Made by a program: the position numbers and the translations under genes
Assembly (NCBI GenBank): GCA_025084515.1
Contig: JAJAGP010001506.1
Span: 1 to 64,000, forward strand
Source of the DNA: Ancistrus triradiatus
Taxonomy: Eukaryota > Chordata > Actinopteri > Siluriformes > Loricariidae
DNA: 64,000 nt
Direction of reading: 5' to 3'
Shown here: one piece after another, positions 47,040-57,559 of the stretch
Numbering within the stretch: position 1 is the stretch's first letter
How the letters are laid out: each line of letters begins with the position of its first letter
The notes under the pieces: generated by a model
Told to the model about the DNA's origin: nothing
Database searches by the model: none
What the model saw: only the letters and a program-made list of their open reading frames with translations

Positions 47040-47230
47040 ACACACACAGAATTTAGAGGGGTACAGCTGTACCCCTGAGCTTTCCAATCAGTCGTAGGGG
47101 CACAACTGTGCATAAAAGATACGAATGTTAAACACTAGCCTAAATAGATTAACCCTAAATTCCATGGATGAGAAATGAATGAGAAATGAACAACACTATA
47201 ACACTATTTTTATTATTTGCATTCATTTGA
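47040..47230 (+). repeat. Dispersed repeat, partner of 5515 copy
   Basis: It contains 'ggggcacaactgtgcataaaa' (about 47096-47116) and 'ccatggatgagaaatga', in the order of the complement of 5515-5712. The phrase 'gtacagctgtacccct' is near-palindromic. The family is not recognised. Confidence 0.6.
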
Positions 47231-48009
47231 TTTATATTAACGTAGCAGATGCATTTGCTTTATCCCAGTGGTCTAATATTCTATTTACTTCTGGTAGGTT
47301 ATAATATTATCTATGAACTATCATCACATTGTCTGCAGCATGGTTGGATTTCCTATTAAATGTTTGCTGTTGTCCATTACTCCATGCGAAAAACAGAAAG
47401 AAACTAACTCTGACTGAAAGCCTTAGCCGCTGAACCTTATGGAAAAATGTTGGAGTATTATGGGAAATGTAGTGCCTGTATGAATTTGCGTGTGTCCTGT
47501 AGTTCTTGTCAGCAATCCAAAGCCGTGGTGGTAGTGGGACATTGTACTGGGGCACGTGCCCCAAAGTGGGTCTGATGATGCCCCCTGGTAGTAGTAGTAT
47601 AGTGCACGTTTGTCTTATGGTAAACACTCAGTTCATTGTTCTAACCAACTCTTTATAATTAAATAAGTAGACAAAACTAACTGCTGCTTTGCGGATCATT
47701 GTGTCGTATTTATTCCTATAATCTGCTTTATCTCAGTTGTAAGAAAAGCTATTCCAAGCTCGGTAACTTGCTTTTCATTCTCTAAATTCACCACGGTAAG
47801 AAGCACGTCTGTAACCATCATTATAATGTGATTGTACTGCTATAAAGATTTCTATATTATGGTAGCGTTTAAACTGTTGCCTCCAGCTCAAAATAATGCA
47901 CGCGGCTGCAAAATAGTAGCTTTTTGATGTGTTAGAAAATGTTTAAACACCACGTAATACTTTCAAGTTCCACACACGTTTAGACCATTGTTCTAAAATA
48001 GATCATGAA

Positions 48010-48270
48010 GGGCTGTCCGGTCAGTGTTTTGTCGGTTGCAGTTCTCTGGTTATATGGATGACTGGAGGATCTCGGAGTGGAAAGGAGACGGGCACAAGGT
48101 CGGGATTAACAATGCTGGTGAGCACAAACAGCCTCAGGCCGAAGGGAAAAGTTCACGCACGGGTCCGTGGAAGGAGAAACTGGTGGAGCAGCAGCGCGAG
48201 TCCGCTAAAGGGATTAGAGAGCAGATAACGGTCCTGAGCTCACACTGAGGCCGGAACGCGTTTCTACCCG
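48010..48270 (+). promoter_or_regulatory. GC-richer island upstream of foxc1
   Basis: A CpG-containing unique island in AT-rich surroundings, 2.2 kb upstream of the foxc1 start. It is open for 74 codons from TTG (48024), or from ATG at 48054, ending LSSH and stop. The peptide has no known domain. An acceptor-like 'cggttgcag' (48041) and donor-like 'ctg|gtgagc' (48119) bound a possible 77-bp exon. It could be an enhancer, an alternative promoter or a noncoding-RNA exon. Confidence 0.3.
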
Positions 48271-48942
48271 CCTCGCTGGAAAATAATTCGATTTATTAAC
48301 TTAACTGAATAAAAGTGGTGTTAAATTGAATGGAATAAAGCAACGCTTACAAAATTCAGCATGTCCTATATGAGCGATATAATAACTAAATTATAAAAGC
48401 GCTCAACCTTTTATAAAACTGTATTTTCAGATTGCATAAGTTTGACTTAAATATGGCATAAAAGAGTAAAACCCACGGTACTACCTAATTTTAAAATCTT
48501 TAGCGCGTACCTGAAAATAATAATTCAGTCTTTGCGTCCAAGAGTCAATTTGTTTCCGTGCAAATAAAAAGCGTTCCATAGTACGATTGCCATTTTTAAA
48601 ATAATATTGCTTTCTACTGTAACATAATTCGCAATAGTAGGCCTACTACTAATAATAATACTAATAATAATACAATACTAACAAGAACAATAACAACTAT
48701 TATTATACAATAGCAATATTCATAGTATTAACATACACTCAAATATACTGAATTTACGTATACCTATATAAACGAATGCTTAAAATGAAATTTATACATC
48801 GAATAAATATATTGCTTAAGCCGTAATGGTAAGAATTAAGCAGATCAAGTTGGGGCGACGTTACAAGAAACGCAACCCACCATTTTGTGGCATTTCAACA
48901 AAATCACAAATCGACTTATAGCGCGTGAGTGAGTCCTTATTT

Positions 48943-48946
<4 letters not shown>

Positions 48947-48980
<34 letters not shown>
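48947..48980. repeat. (AAT)n microsatellite
   Basis: Short AAT run. Confidence 0.9.
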
Positions 48981-48981
<1 letters not shown>

Positions 48982-49059
48982 GCTGTTATCATTGCGTTGA
49001 ATGAAACAAATTGCTCTATTTTACTTAGTAAAACCAAGGCGCTAATGCGCTGCGTTTCC

Positions 49060-49470
49060 ATGCAAATCTTCTGGTTCCTTTTGCCTTTTGAGCTGCGCTG
49101 ACACATGGTGGGTGTTTGGCTTTTCTCCGTTTGGTTCCTCTGGGCTTTTTTAATCTCCCTCCCGCTCGACCTAGCAAACTTTTCGCACCTCAGCTCGGCC
49201 GCGATGAGCTCAGGCGGTCCGCCTTTCCCCCGTCGCGCTTTTGATCCGGATCTTCGGTGCGGCTTTTAAAGCAAACAGCTCGTGTTAATGAAGACGCAAA
49301 AGACGCAGGAAGCGAACGCGAGAGATTATTACCCGCTAAATTCCCCCTCCTTCCCTCCCCCTCTCTCTCTTTTTTAATTGCTTGTTTGAAAACAGATGTT
49401 CTGCCACTAATTTGTCCTCTAATAGGATGATTCATTGTTTCACGGACCGACGCGGGTTGCGAGTCAGTGC
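49060..49470 (+). promoter_or_regulatory. Candidate upstream regulatory region of foxc1
   Basis: GC-rich, CpG-containing and repeat-poor. Motifs include 'gggtgtttggc', 'agcaaactttt', 'aaagcaaacagc' (forkhead-like cores), 'ttcattgtttcac' and 'cactaatttgtcctctaatagg'. It lies 0.95-1.35 kb upstream of the foxc1 start codon. Composition suggests a promoter-distal CpG island or enhancer; conservation is untested. Confidence 0.4.
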
Positions 49471-49994
49471 AATAATTTGGTGTGGTTTGAAAAATACAAC
49501 AAAAGTTTCATGAGAATGCAATTTGTTTAGATACATGTTTGTAACCTTGCGTGTCGTTTACTTTTAATGATTTTACCCTTACAAAGTAAGAACAAATTTA
49601 GTCATTGTGGGGGTAAAAACAGGTGATACATAAAGAACTAGCTGATGAAAATGACACGTTCTCAAATAATCCGTTTTGTTCAAAATAAACCATTCAGTGT
49701 AAACACATTCGATACTATTAGTGGACATTTGGATTTAGATATAAAACGAACAATAGCCTAGGTATAGTCCTGGATTAAATATAATTCAGATACCCATACG
49801 TGATATTTGTTTTACTTTGTGGTGATAGCAGCTTGTGATTATTTAATTCGTAATAAACCCTTTTCTGTTTGGTGTATACCTGTGATTACTGGCTCTCTAC
49901 ATACAGCGGTGTATTAACCGAGTGTGTGGTGTGTTATTGGCCGTGTGTGTTGGGACGTCCCAACGCCTCTCGCTTTTTCCCTTCTGACTCCGTG

Positions 49995-50030
49995 TGTATG
50001 TGTGCGTGTGCGTGTACGTGTGTGTGGCCA
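49995..50030. repeat. Imperfect (GT)n tract in foxc1 5' region
   Basis: GTGTGTATGTGTGCGTGTGCG-type alternating purine/pyrimidine sequence about 390 bp upstream of the foxc1 start codon, probably in or near the 5' UTR. Confidence 0.8.
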
Positions 50031-50411
50031 GAAGTTGCTCGCTTTGCATAGTCCAACCTCCCCAATGGATGCCTTCAACGTTTTTGGGGAGGAGTCTTAC
50101 TGGCAGCAAAAAAGCGCAGAGGGAAAAGAAATGAACGTGCACGAAAAAAGTCCCGCGTCTTGACGGATGCCCTGAAGTTCAGAGCTTTTTCCAAATGTGC
50201 GCTTCGCTTAGGAGAAAGAGACAGAAAGAGTGAGAGGTGGCTTCAGCTCCAGTCCCGAGGCCCTGGACGCGCGTGCTGGACTTTCTTGTGGCTGGACTGG
50301 TCCCGTGTGTTCTGGCTGTTTGGGTTTTTTAAGAGGAAAAGCTAAACGTGGATTTTTCACAGCTCCGGAGCTCTCGGTTCAAGGAACTTGCTTGGTCGGA
50401 GGATAAAGACC

Positions 50412-51243
50412 ATGCAGGCGCGCTACTCGGTTTCAAGCCCGAACTCTCTGGGCGTCGTGCCGTACATTAGCGGCGAGCAGAGCTACTACCGGGCGGCGGC
50501 GGCCGGCGGAGGCTACGCTGGCATGGCTGCTCCCATGAGCATGTACTCACACCCCGCGCACGAGCAGTACCCGGGTGGCATGGCGCGGGCGTACGGCCCG
50601 TACGCGCCCCAGCCTCAGCCCAAAGACATGGTGAAGCCGCCGTACAGCTACATTGCGCTCATAACCATGGCCATCCAGAACTCGCCGGATAAGAAGATCA
50701 CCCTGAACGGAATCTACCAGTTCATCATGGAGCGCTTCCCGTTTTACCGGGACAATAAGCAGGGCTGGCAGAACAGCATTCGTCATAACCTGTCGCTCAA
50801 CGAGTGCTTCGTGAAGGTGCCTCGAGACGACAAGAAGCCCGGCAAGGGCAGCTACTGGACGCTCGACCCAGACTCGTACAACATGTTCGAGAACGGCAGC
50901 TTCCTGCGACGGCGGCGGCGTTTCAAAAAGAAGGACGCGCTCAAGGAGAAGGAAGACCGGCAGCAAAAGGAAACCATGCCTTCACGCCAGCAGCAGCAGC
51001 CGTCGCAGCAGCAGCAGGGCCGAGAGCAACAGGAGTCGCAGTCTGCGCCACCCGTGCGCATTCAGGATATCAAGACGGAGAACGGTGCGTGCACGCCGCC
51101 TCAGGCCGTGTCTCCAGCACTGGGAGCGGTGCCCAAAATCGAAAGTCCCGACAGCAGCAGTAGTAGCATGTCGAGCGGCAGCCCGCACAGCGTGCCCTCA
51201 TCTTCGGCTCGATCCGTGGGCCTTGACGGCGGCGGAGGCGCGG

Positions 51244-51277
<34 letters not shown>

Positions 51278-51923
51278 TCACCCACACCACCAACAGCACC
51301 CTCATCACGGGCACGGGCACGGCGCACACGCACAAGGCTTCAGCGTGGACAACATCATGACATCGTTGCGCGGGTCGCCGCAGGGCACTGGGGACATGGC
51401 AGGGTCGCGGACAGGTATAAGCCCGTCGTTGTCGCTCAACTACTCCCCGACCCAGGCGGCCGCCTACAGTTCAGCTTGCAACCAGAGCGCCGTCTCCACT
51501 ACCTCGCACGCGACCTACCACTGCAATATGCAGGCCATGAGCCTGTACGCGGCGGAGCGCGCCGGCACAGCAGCCAGTACCACAGTGGATGAGACTTTGC
51601 CCGATTACTCGATCACAACCACGGCCGCCACGTCCTCCTCACTGGGCCACCTCGGATCGAGCCAAGAGGGCCACCATCCCCACCACCAGGGCCGCCTCGC
51701 CTCCTGGTACCTGAACCAGACCGGAGACCTCGGCCACCTTGGCGGGAGCTACCCGGCGCAGCAGCAGAACTTTCACTCGGTGCGCGAGATGTTCGAGTCG
51801 CAGCGGATTGGCTTGAATAACTCGCCGGTGAACGGAAATAACAGCTGTCAGATGTCCTTTCCACCGAGCCAGTCCATATACCGCACCTCTGGGGCTTTTG
51901 TGTACGACTGCAGCAAATTCTGA
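50412..51923 (+). CDS. foxc1: Forkhead box protein C1 (single exon)
   Basis: A 503-residue nuclear forkhead transcription factor. FoxC1 proteins control neural-crest-derived eye anterior segment, somites, heart, kidney and vasculature (family knowledge). The start MQARYSVSSPNSLGVVPY is the family amino-terminal activation region; upstream in-frame codons are ignored. The forkhead domain is about residues 72-168, with VKPPYSYIALITMAIQN, recognition helix WQNSIRHNLSLNECF and wing RRRRRFKKK. Next come a Q-rich segment (about 193-209) and VRIQDIKTENG, with an IKTE sumoylation consensus at K221. A 10-residue polyglutamine and a His-rich run (about 279-303) precede FSVDNIMTSLRGS (eh1-like, about 310). 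The FoxC carboxyl end ...SIYRTSGAFVYDCSKF is intact. No introns, as usual. The suffix is probably 'a' because zebrafish Foxc1a is the longer, His/Gln-bearing form; this is from memory. Confidence 0.97.
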
Positions 51924-52399
51924 CCATAGAGTCCCTGCTTTTTGCATTTTTTAATTCTATTTTTTTATTATTTTATTCCCCCTCCCATCCAAGTTTTCAT
52001 AAACTCAGAGTCTTTCGTACTTATTACCTTCTCCCGCGCCAAAGGACTGAACAGAAAGACACACATGATCTTGGTTTATTAAGGACAGTGTTACTGCAAA
52101 TAACACGTAAGTCTCTTTTTTGCTTTTGTAAGCTATAAGCTTTGCTTTCTTAAAAAAAACGCCAGCTTCCATGGACTTGTTATTACGTGTAAATTGCATA
52201 TAATAATTTATTTCTGAAATGTAGCCGGATATTATGGACCAAACACCCGAACCGTTTGTTTCTAAATTGAGTTGAATTGAATTGTCCAGTAATGTTCCAT
52301 TATAGCAAAGGAACGGGACGTGTATATTCGCCATATTCATTCAAATTATCTCATGTTGTTGGGGAAAAAAGTATTCTGAAGGAATTGCATTCTTTGTTT

Positions 52400-52405
52400 A
52401 ATAAA
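52400..52405 (+). terminator. foxc1 candidate poly(A) signal
   Basis: AATAAA about 480 bp after the foxc1 stop in unique AT-rich 3' UTR. A second A/T-rich cluster (AAAATAAAATAAAATAA, about 52850-52866) could be an alternative distal site. Confidence 0.5.
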
Positions 52406-53016
52406 TGACCATTTTATTTGAGTTAAACGTAGGCTACGTCTGATTTATTAACGCATCGTCAATCATTTCTTTTGACTGGGGCTGTGGAAATTCATCTTCA
52501 ACTCACTCTCTACGGGACTGAACAAATCTAAAGTGTTGGAAGTGTACTAGGTAACAGAGTATTTAAAAAAATCAGCAGATACAACTAAATGGATTCACAT
52601 TGAATACGTACAGAATATGCATTTTAATATAGAGACCTAAATCAAGGTATGAATATGTATACTAATGTTTTGTTTTCCCCCTTAGGCTCGTATAATAAAA
52701 TAGCTCAATAAGTAGTGTCTCGTTTAGAGGAATATCAAATCTTTCATAGGACTGTAAGTAGTATATATCTGTATATGTAGATATTTATATTATTCATCTT
52801 GTCAAATGTAATATAAGGCTCGATAAAATGCAACAAACAAAAAACAGGAAAAATAAAATAAAATAACGGCTGGCAAAATCAGTAATCAGTAGAATATCAT
52901 TAGAAAAATAAGAGCAAGAAAATATAGCCTTGCATGCGTTTTGAAGACTGATCAGCTATTCAGTTTTATTGATTTAATTTGTAGAAAAATTCTGATGAAG
53001 TAAATATGTGGTAAAG

Positions 53017-53073
53017 CTTATTATTATTATTATTATTGTTATTATTATTGTTATTATTATTATTATTATTATT
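53017..53073. repeat. (ATT)n microsatellite adjoining a SINE
   Basis: TTA/TTG triplets directly before the antisense SINE. A second TTA run (53260-53330) follows it, so the SINE sits between two triplet arrays. Confidence 0.9.
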
Positions 53074-53074
53074 A

Positions 53075-53255
53075 CGTGTAGTCATTTAGCAGATACCTTT
53101 ATCCACAGCGACTTACAACTGAATAATCCAAGCAATTGTGAGTTAAGGGTCTTGCTCAGGGACCCAACAGTGGCAGCTTGGCAAAGGTAGGATTTGAACC
53201 CTGAGCCTTCTGGTCCAACGTCCAGTAGCTATTAACTACTGGAGTCACCACAGTT
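53075..53255 (-). repeat. tRNA-derived SINE (first family), antisense
   Basis: Blocks 'gtcatttagcagataccttt', 'acagcgacttacaactga', 'ttaagggtcttgctcagg', 'cagtggcagcttgg' and AGGATTTGAACCCTGAG give the full complement of the family consensus. Confidence 0.8.
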
Positions 53256-53275
53256 AAATATTATTAATATTATTG

Positions 53276-53329
<54 letters not shown>

Positions 53330-53334
53330 TTGCA

Positions 53335-53720
53335 GTTTCCGATTTTCGAACCGTGCCTTGTCCACATAGGCGTGAATAATTGTTAATCCGCCTGCCACGA
53401 GCTTGCTTGTTCTTTTGTTGACACTTCTTCTAACGCACGCCATGCGCTCAGGCATCTCAACTCGTCAATCACTGAGCCATGTGTCATCAACCTGGTGACC
53501 CGAGGCGTCGTCTGCCATTGGCCTGGTCCGTTTAGGCTCGAGATTCTTCTGAAGTGTGTTTACTTGCGCGCTCCATCGTACGGCTTGGGTTAGAACACGC
53601 TCTGCTCTGAACGCACGCACAGTACAGGGCTGAACAGCCTCAGTCAGGCGATGTGTAACACGACCAACAGGCCGCTGGGGAATCGGGGTGCGTGATGACA
53701 CCTCCAGCTTTTTCAGCTGG
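53335..53720 (+). promoter_or_regulatory. Candidate conserved noncoding island downstream of foxc1
   Basis: GC-balanced, repeat-free sequence between triplet arrays. Motifs include 'gcttgttcttttgttgaca', 'caatcactgagccatgtgtc' and 'tgccattggcctgg' (CCAAT-like on the minus strand). Open frames on the minus strand have no domain. Enhancer role is inference from composition and position (1.4-1.8 kb past the foxc1 stop). Confidence 0.3.
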
Positions 53721-53958
53721 ACATCGCTGGCATGGAGCAGAGAGACGTGTTTGTAATCACAGGAAAATGGAGGCTAAATGCATGCGGAATGTGCGACTTT
53801 GTGTTTGTCCGTGGTTGTTGTTTGGAGAAGTGCAATTGGGTTTATACTCCGCTATAATGAACGCACCTTCAGGTTTGTCACGGTATTGGAGCGCTACTCC
53901 AATAACGAATGCATTTCTCAGTAGTAGTGGATAAGTTAAAACTGTATGTTAGAGCTTG

Positions 53959-53959
<1 letters not shown>

Positions 53960-54000
<41 letters not shown>
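53960..54000. repeat. (AAT)n microsatellite
   Basis: About 13 AAT units. Similar arrays occur at 54157-54215 (AAT then AGT) and 54562-54608. Confidence 0.9.
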
Positions 54001-54001
<1 letters not shown>

Positions 54002-54565
54002 TGCACTAGAGTATTCTAGATTGTCCTTTTTACATTGTGACAGATCCATTTAGAAACGTCCACGTTCTGCAAGTTAGACTTTGTAAAAGTTTACGCTGTA
54101 GTTTTTCACTACACTGTTCCAACTACTAATATTATACACCAATGATATCATATATAATGAATAATAATAATAATAATAATAATAATAGTAGTAGTAGTAG
54201 TAGTAGTAGTATACTGTTTCTGTTATAATATTATATTTTGCGCCATTGGGCTCGGTGCGTCACACTTCTATAAAGAAACTCATTTGAACGCGGGGCTTAT
54301 TTATGATGGTCAACGAGGCGTCTCTAAATGCAACGTATGATTCACATTATTAATTTGGCTTCATTTAAGTTTTTTGTCCTCAAATACTTCTCATATTGCC
54401 AATTTATTTATTTCTGCCTGATGGGCGGTATTGTTGAAAAATGGTCGTCGATACTATCTGATTAGGTTTATGTAACTTTACATAATGTGCGACTGCTTTG
54501 TGGAAACGTTTGCACACTCCATGAGCGGCCATTATAGCGAAGAGAAACAATAGGCAGCAATAATA

Positions 54566-54610
<45 letters not shown>

Positions 54611-54689
54611 TCTAAGTGAAAGGTCACGCAGTATCCCAAGGCTACTCTCATGCGTCACAATGCGCCGTAAGGCTGATTTCTCTCTCTCC

Positions 54690-55000
54690 CCCCACTCGAA
54701 CCCGTTGTAATAATGCTCATAAAAGTCATTAGTGCTTTTCCCGAGCAATAAACAAAACGTCGTGTTAGGGCCGAGATTGATGGTGCCCTGGTCGAGCGGG
54801 CCAGGTCAGGAAGGAATAAAATTCAATCAGCGCGCCCCAATCGTTCTGCACAAGACGGGAAAGAGTGAGGCGGGAGGGGGGGCGGTCACCGGGGAGGATG
54901 TCGGAGCACCATCAACCCTCATCAACAACACTGCGTGAGAGACGCAACAGCACAAAAGCACTAAAGCAGATACCCAAAGCTCGCGCTTCCAAACTTTAAA
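54690..55000 (+). promoter_or_regulatory. Candidate conserved noncoding island downstream of foxc1
   Basis: CpG-containing unique sequence with 'cccgagcaataaacaaaacg' (forkhead-like AATAAACA), 'agattgatggtgccc' and 'gaattcaatc'-like homeodomain or Pbx/Meis-like cores, next to a G-rich stretch (54870-54893). No coding support. Confidence 0.3.
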
Positions 55001-55143
55001 TTGGACCAGTGCTGGACCGGTGCGCCCTAAACAGCCACACGCAGGACTAAAAGACAATCAGCCACCTTAAGATCCTCACGTTATAACACAGCTTCAAATA
55101 GTAGTGTGTGGTTTGGGACGCAGCCTTTTTGGTGCCTTGATGA

Positions 55144-55153
55144 CCTTATTTGG
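55144..55153 (+). promoter_or_regulatory. CArG-box match
   Basis: CCTTATTTGG is a perfect CC(A/T)6GG serum-response-factor consensus 3.2 kb downstream of foxc1, with 'ctttatatggcgcc' just after it. A single short match; function untested. Confidence 0.3.
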
Positions 55154-55536
55154 ACGCTTTATATGGCGCCCAGGCCTGTGCTTTTGGCCTCAGAGCTCAT
55201 TCGAACAGTCATTTGCTGGTCAAATTCAAAATGATCGATGCTTACTGCTCTCAGTTGATTTTGGGGGATTTGGGCATGGTGTTGAATTGCACAACACGAG
55301 GAGGAAAGAAAATGGGCAATAGAGTGTATTAGAGTGATAAAGCATGATCGGCATCACTGTGCCAAGACCTGAGTCTGGCATATTTGCATCATGCAGATGA
55401 AACTGATCATCATATTAATTGAAGTGTTGCAAAGTGGATCAAAGAGCAGAAGCTCCAGTGGTTGACGTAAATGTAGCCCTATTTGAAGGTAAATTTATAA
55501 ACCTAGTGTCCCACAGGGTTAAAATATTATATTAGA

Positions 55537-55538
55537 TT

Positions 55539-55587
<49 letters not shown>

Positions 55588-55600
55588 CAGATAGATAAAT
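55537..55600. repeat. (GATA)n microsatellite
   Basis: About 15 GATA/TAGA units, with slight interruptions at the end. Confidence 0.95.
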
Positions 55601-55609
55601 AGATTATTA

Positions 55610-56530
55610 ATCCCAGAGGGAAAGTTAAATATTACAGCAGCACAAAGTAAAGTCAATAAGTCAGTATTTATAGCATGGAATTGCATTATTATACAAATAC
55701 ACAAATAGAAGTATAGTTATAGAAAATATCTTATATAATAGAGTTCCATGAAAAGTGTGATGTGCAGTAAATATTAATAGATGTGCAGTATGTTATATTA
55801 TATTATGCCTATATTATATTATAATTGCAATATTTACTTTCCATTTTCAATACTTTATCTTGAGGCTGGAACCATCAGAGATTGAAATCCTGATCCAGTG
55901 TTTTTTTTTTGTTTTTTTTGTCAGTCGTAAATAAAAAGCCGTTCAGTCGAGGCTCGAAATGACCACTCTCGTATCCTTCAAACACACAGCATGTAGCATT
56001 TAGCGCTTTCCTCAGTGGTGCTCCTGCTTGCCCCTGGTTATTTTCTGCTCGTAAATCGTTCCGCTAAGTTTATGCAGAAATGCCTTCGTGCGCCTGCGCG
56101 CACCTTCTCGCTCTCTCCGCCCGCGGGCTTCGGGTCAGCTAGCAAAAACAAAGAGGCTGTTCAGCATTACTATAAAATCAGTAAAAACATAAGACAGCAG
56201 CATTTTCTATTTTTGCTTTTTTTAAGACAAAGAAGTGCAGAACTATTGAAATGCGGACTGAATTTGCACTCAAATTCAAAAAGCGCTGCTTTCGTACATC
56301 TGCGCCCTTTGTTTGGCAAAACAGGAAAGCATTTTGCGGCCATCGCTCACCAAAGAGATTGTGATAAAATCGTATTGTTATCACTTTTTATCCACGCAAC
56401 GCAAAACTGGTTTACTTAGGGCCAGTGGGCTCGGTTTATATTAGAGAAAATAAAATGATTAAATTTTTTGGACTGGTTTCAAGAAAAAAAATAAGACTCT
56501 AATTCTTGTCATTTTCAGTCCCATCAGGAT
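55610..56530. other. Intergenic, nothing recognised
   Basis: AT-rich sequence with a short GC-rich patch (56080-56140). A 134-codon open frame at 56015-56419 does not begin with ATG upstream of any domain and looks spurious. Confidence 0.4.
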
Positions 56531-56543
56531 ACAATGCTAACGT

Positions 56544-56544
<1 letters not shown>

Positions 56545-56611
<67 letters not shown>
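56545..56611. repeat. (GA)n microsatellite
   Basis: About 33 GA units. Confidence 0.95.
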
Positions 56612-56612
<1 letters not shown>

Positions 56613-56887
56613 ACCTTGACTGACGCACTTTGGAGCGTCATAACATTAAGAGCGATACTAAAACAGATTTTAAAGTATATGACTCGAAAATTATGACGTT
56701 ACAGCGAGTCTATAAGACAATTCTGAATAGGTTAACACAAGCAATAGTGTTGCTGTTATATTTTAGACTTTGTGTAATTGTAAAAAAAAATCATATAGGC
56801 CTTTTGAATGTGAACATTTTTAAAAATGGATGATTCGCTTTGAAGTTGTAGTTATTATTGGGAATTAGCTGAAAAAAATACAAACAA

Positions 56888-56933
56888 CAATTATTATTAT
56901 TATTATTATTATTAGTAGTAGTAGTAGTAGTAG
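56888..56933. repeat. (TTA)n/(GTA)n triplet array
   Basis: ATT triplets pass into AGT triplets, the same pairing as at 54157-54215. Confidence 0.9.
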
Positions 56934-57108
56934 GTTTATAGGTAGTACGGGTAGTATTATTATTGGTGCTGAAAAATAAAATGAATCCAAATACAAGGAG
57001 AAAAAAAGGTTTCAAAGTAACATCATGACGCACAACAACAATTATTGGTCTTGTTGATGATGGTGGTGACGCTAATGTTGCTCTTATTTTGACCATTACA
57101 AAATGCAC

Positions 57109-57143
<35 letters not shown>

Positions 57144-57364
57144 ACAGTGACTATATTTACCGGACTAAATAATATCAAGAAACGTTCCCGTGTTTTCTAT
57201 TTTATTGTATTCTAATTAATCTTCTATTGTGATTAGTATATTAGAGTTTATTTTTATTTTCCTCGCTATTTTAATTGGCCTGTTTAGCTTCTATGCATTT
57301 ATTTAATCTATTAGAAATGCATTATTTAGATCATTTCGTTTATTTCTTACACATGAAATATAGG

Positions 57365-57518
57365 CTGCTCGAGGAGGTTGGGTCACTTTTTGAGTTTTGG
57401 TCCTCCCAAGGTTTCTTCACATTTAGGGAAATTTTCCTTGCCACTGCCTCTGCAGAGTTGATGAATATTTGTAAAGCTGCTTTGAAAAAGCGCTAAATAA
57501 ATACATTTGATGTTGATC

Positions 57519-57550
<32 letters not shown>
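57365..57550 (+). repeat. LINE-type 3' tail, plus strand, with (AAT)n end
   Basis: Blocks 'gggtcactttttgagttttgg', 'cctcccaaggtttcttc', 'ttttccttgccactgcc', 'gtaaagctgctttga' and 'agcgctaaataaata' are the plus-strand version of the tail at 30420-30600. It ends in an AAT microsatellite, as expected for CR1/L2-like tails. Confidence 0.65.
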
Positions 57551-57559
57551 CATTGTGAA

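Noticed and set aside
50388..50411. Eight-residue extension of foxc1
   Set aside because: Starts at a non-ATG codon; MQARYSVSSPNS is the conserved start.
56015..56419. 134-codon open frame
   Set aside because: No domain, mixed composition and no splice or start support.
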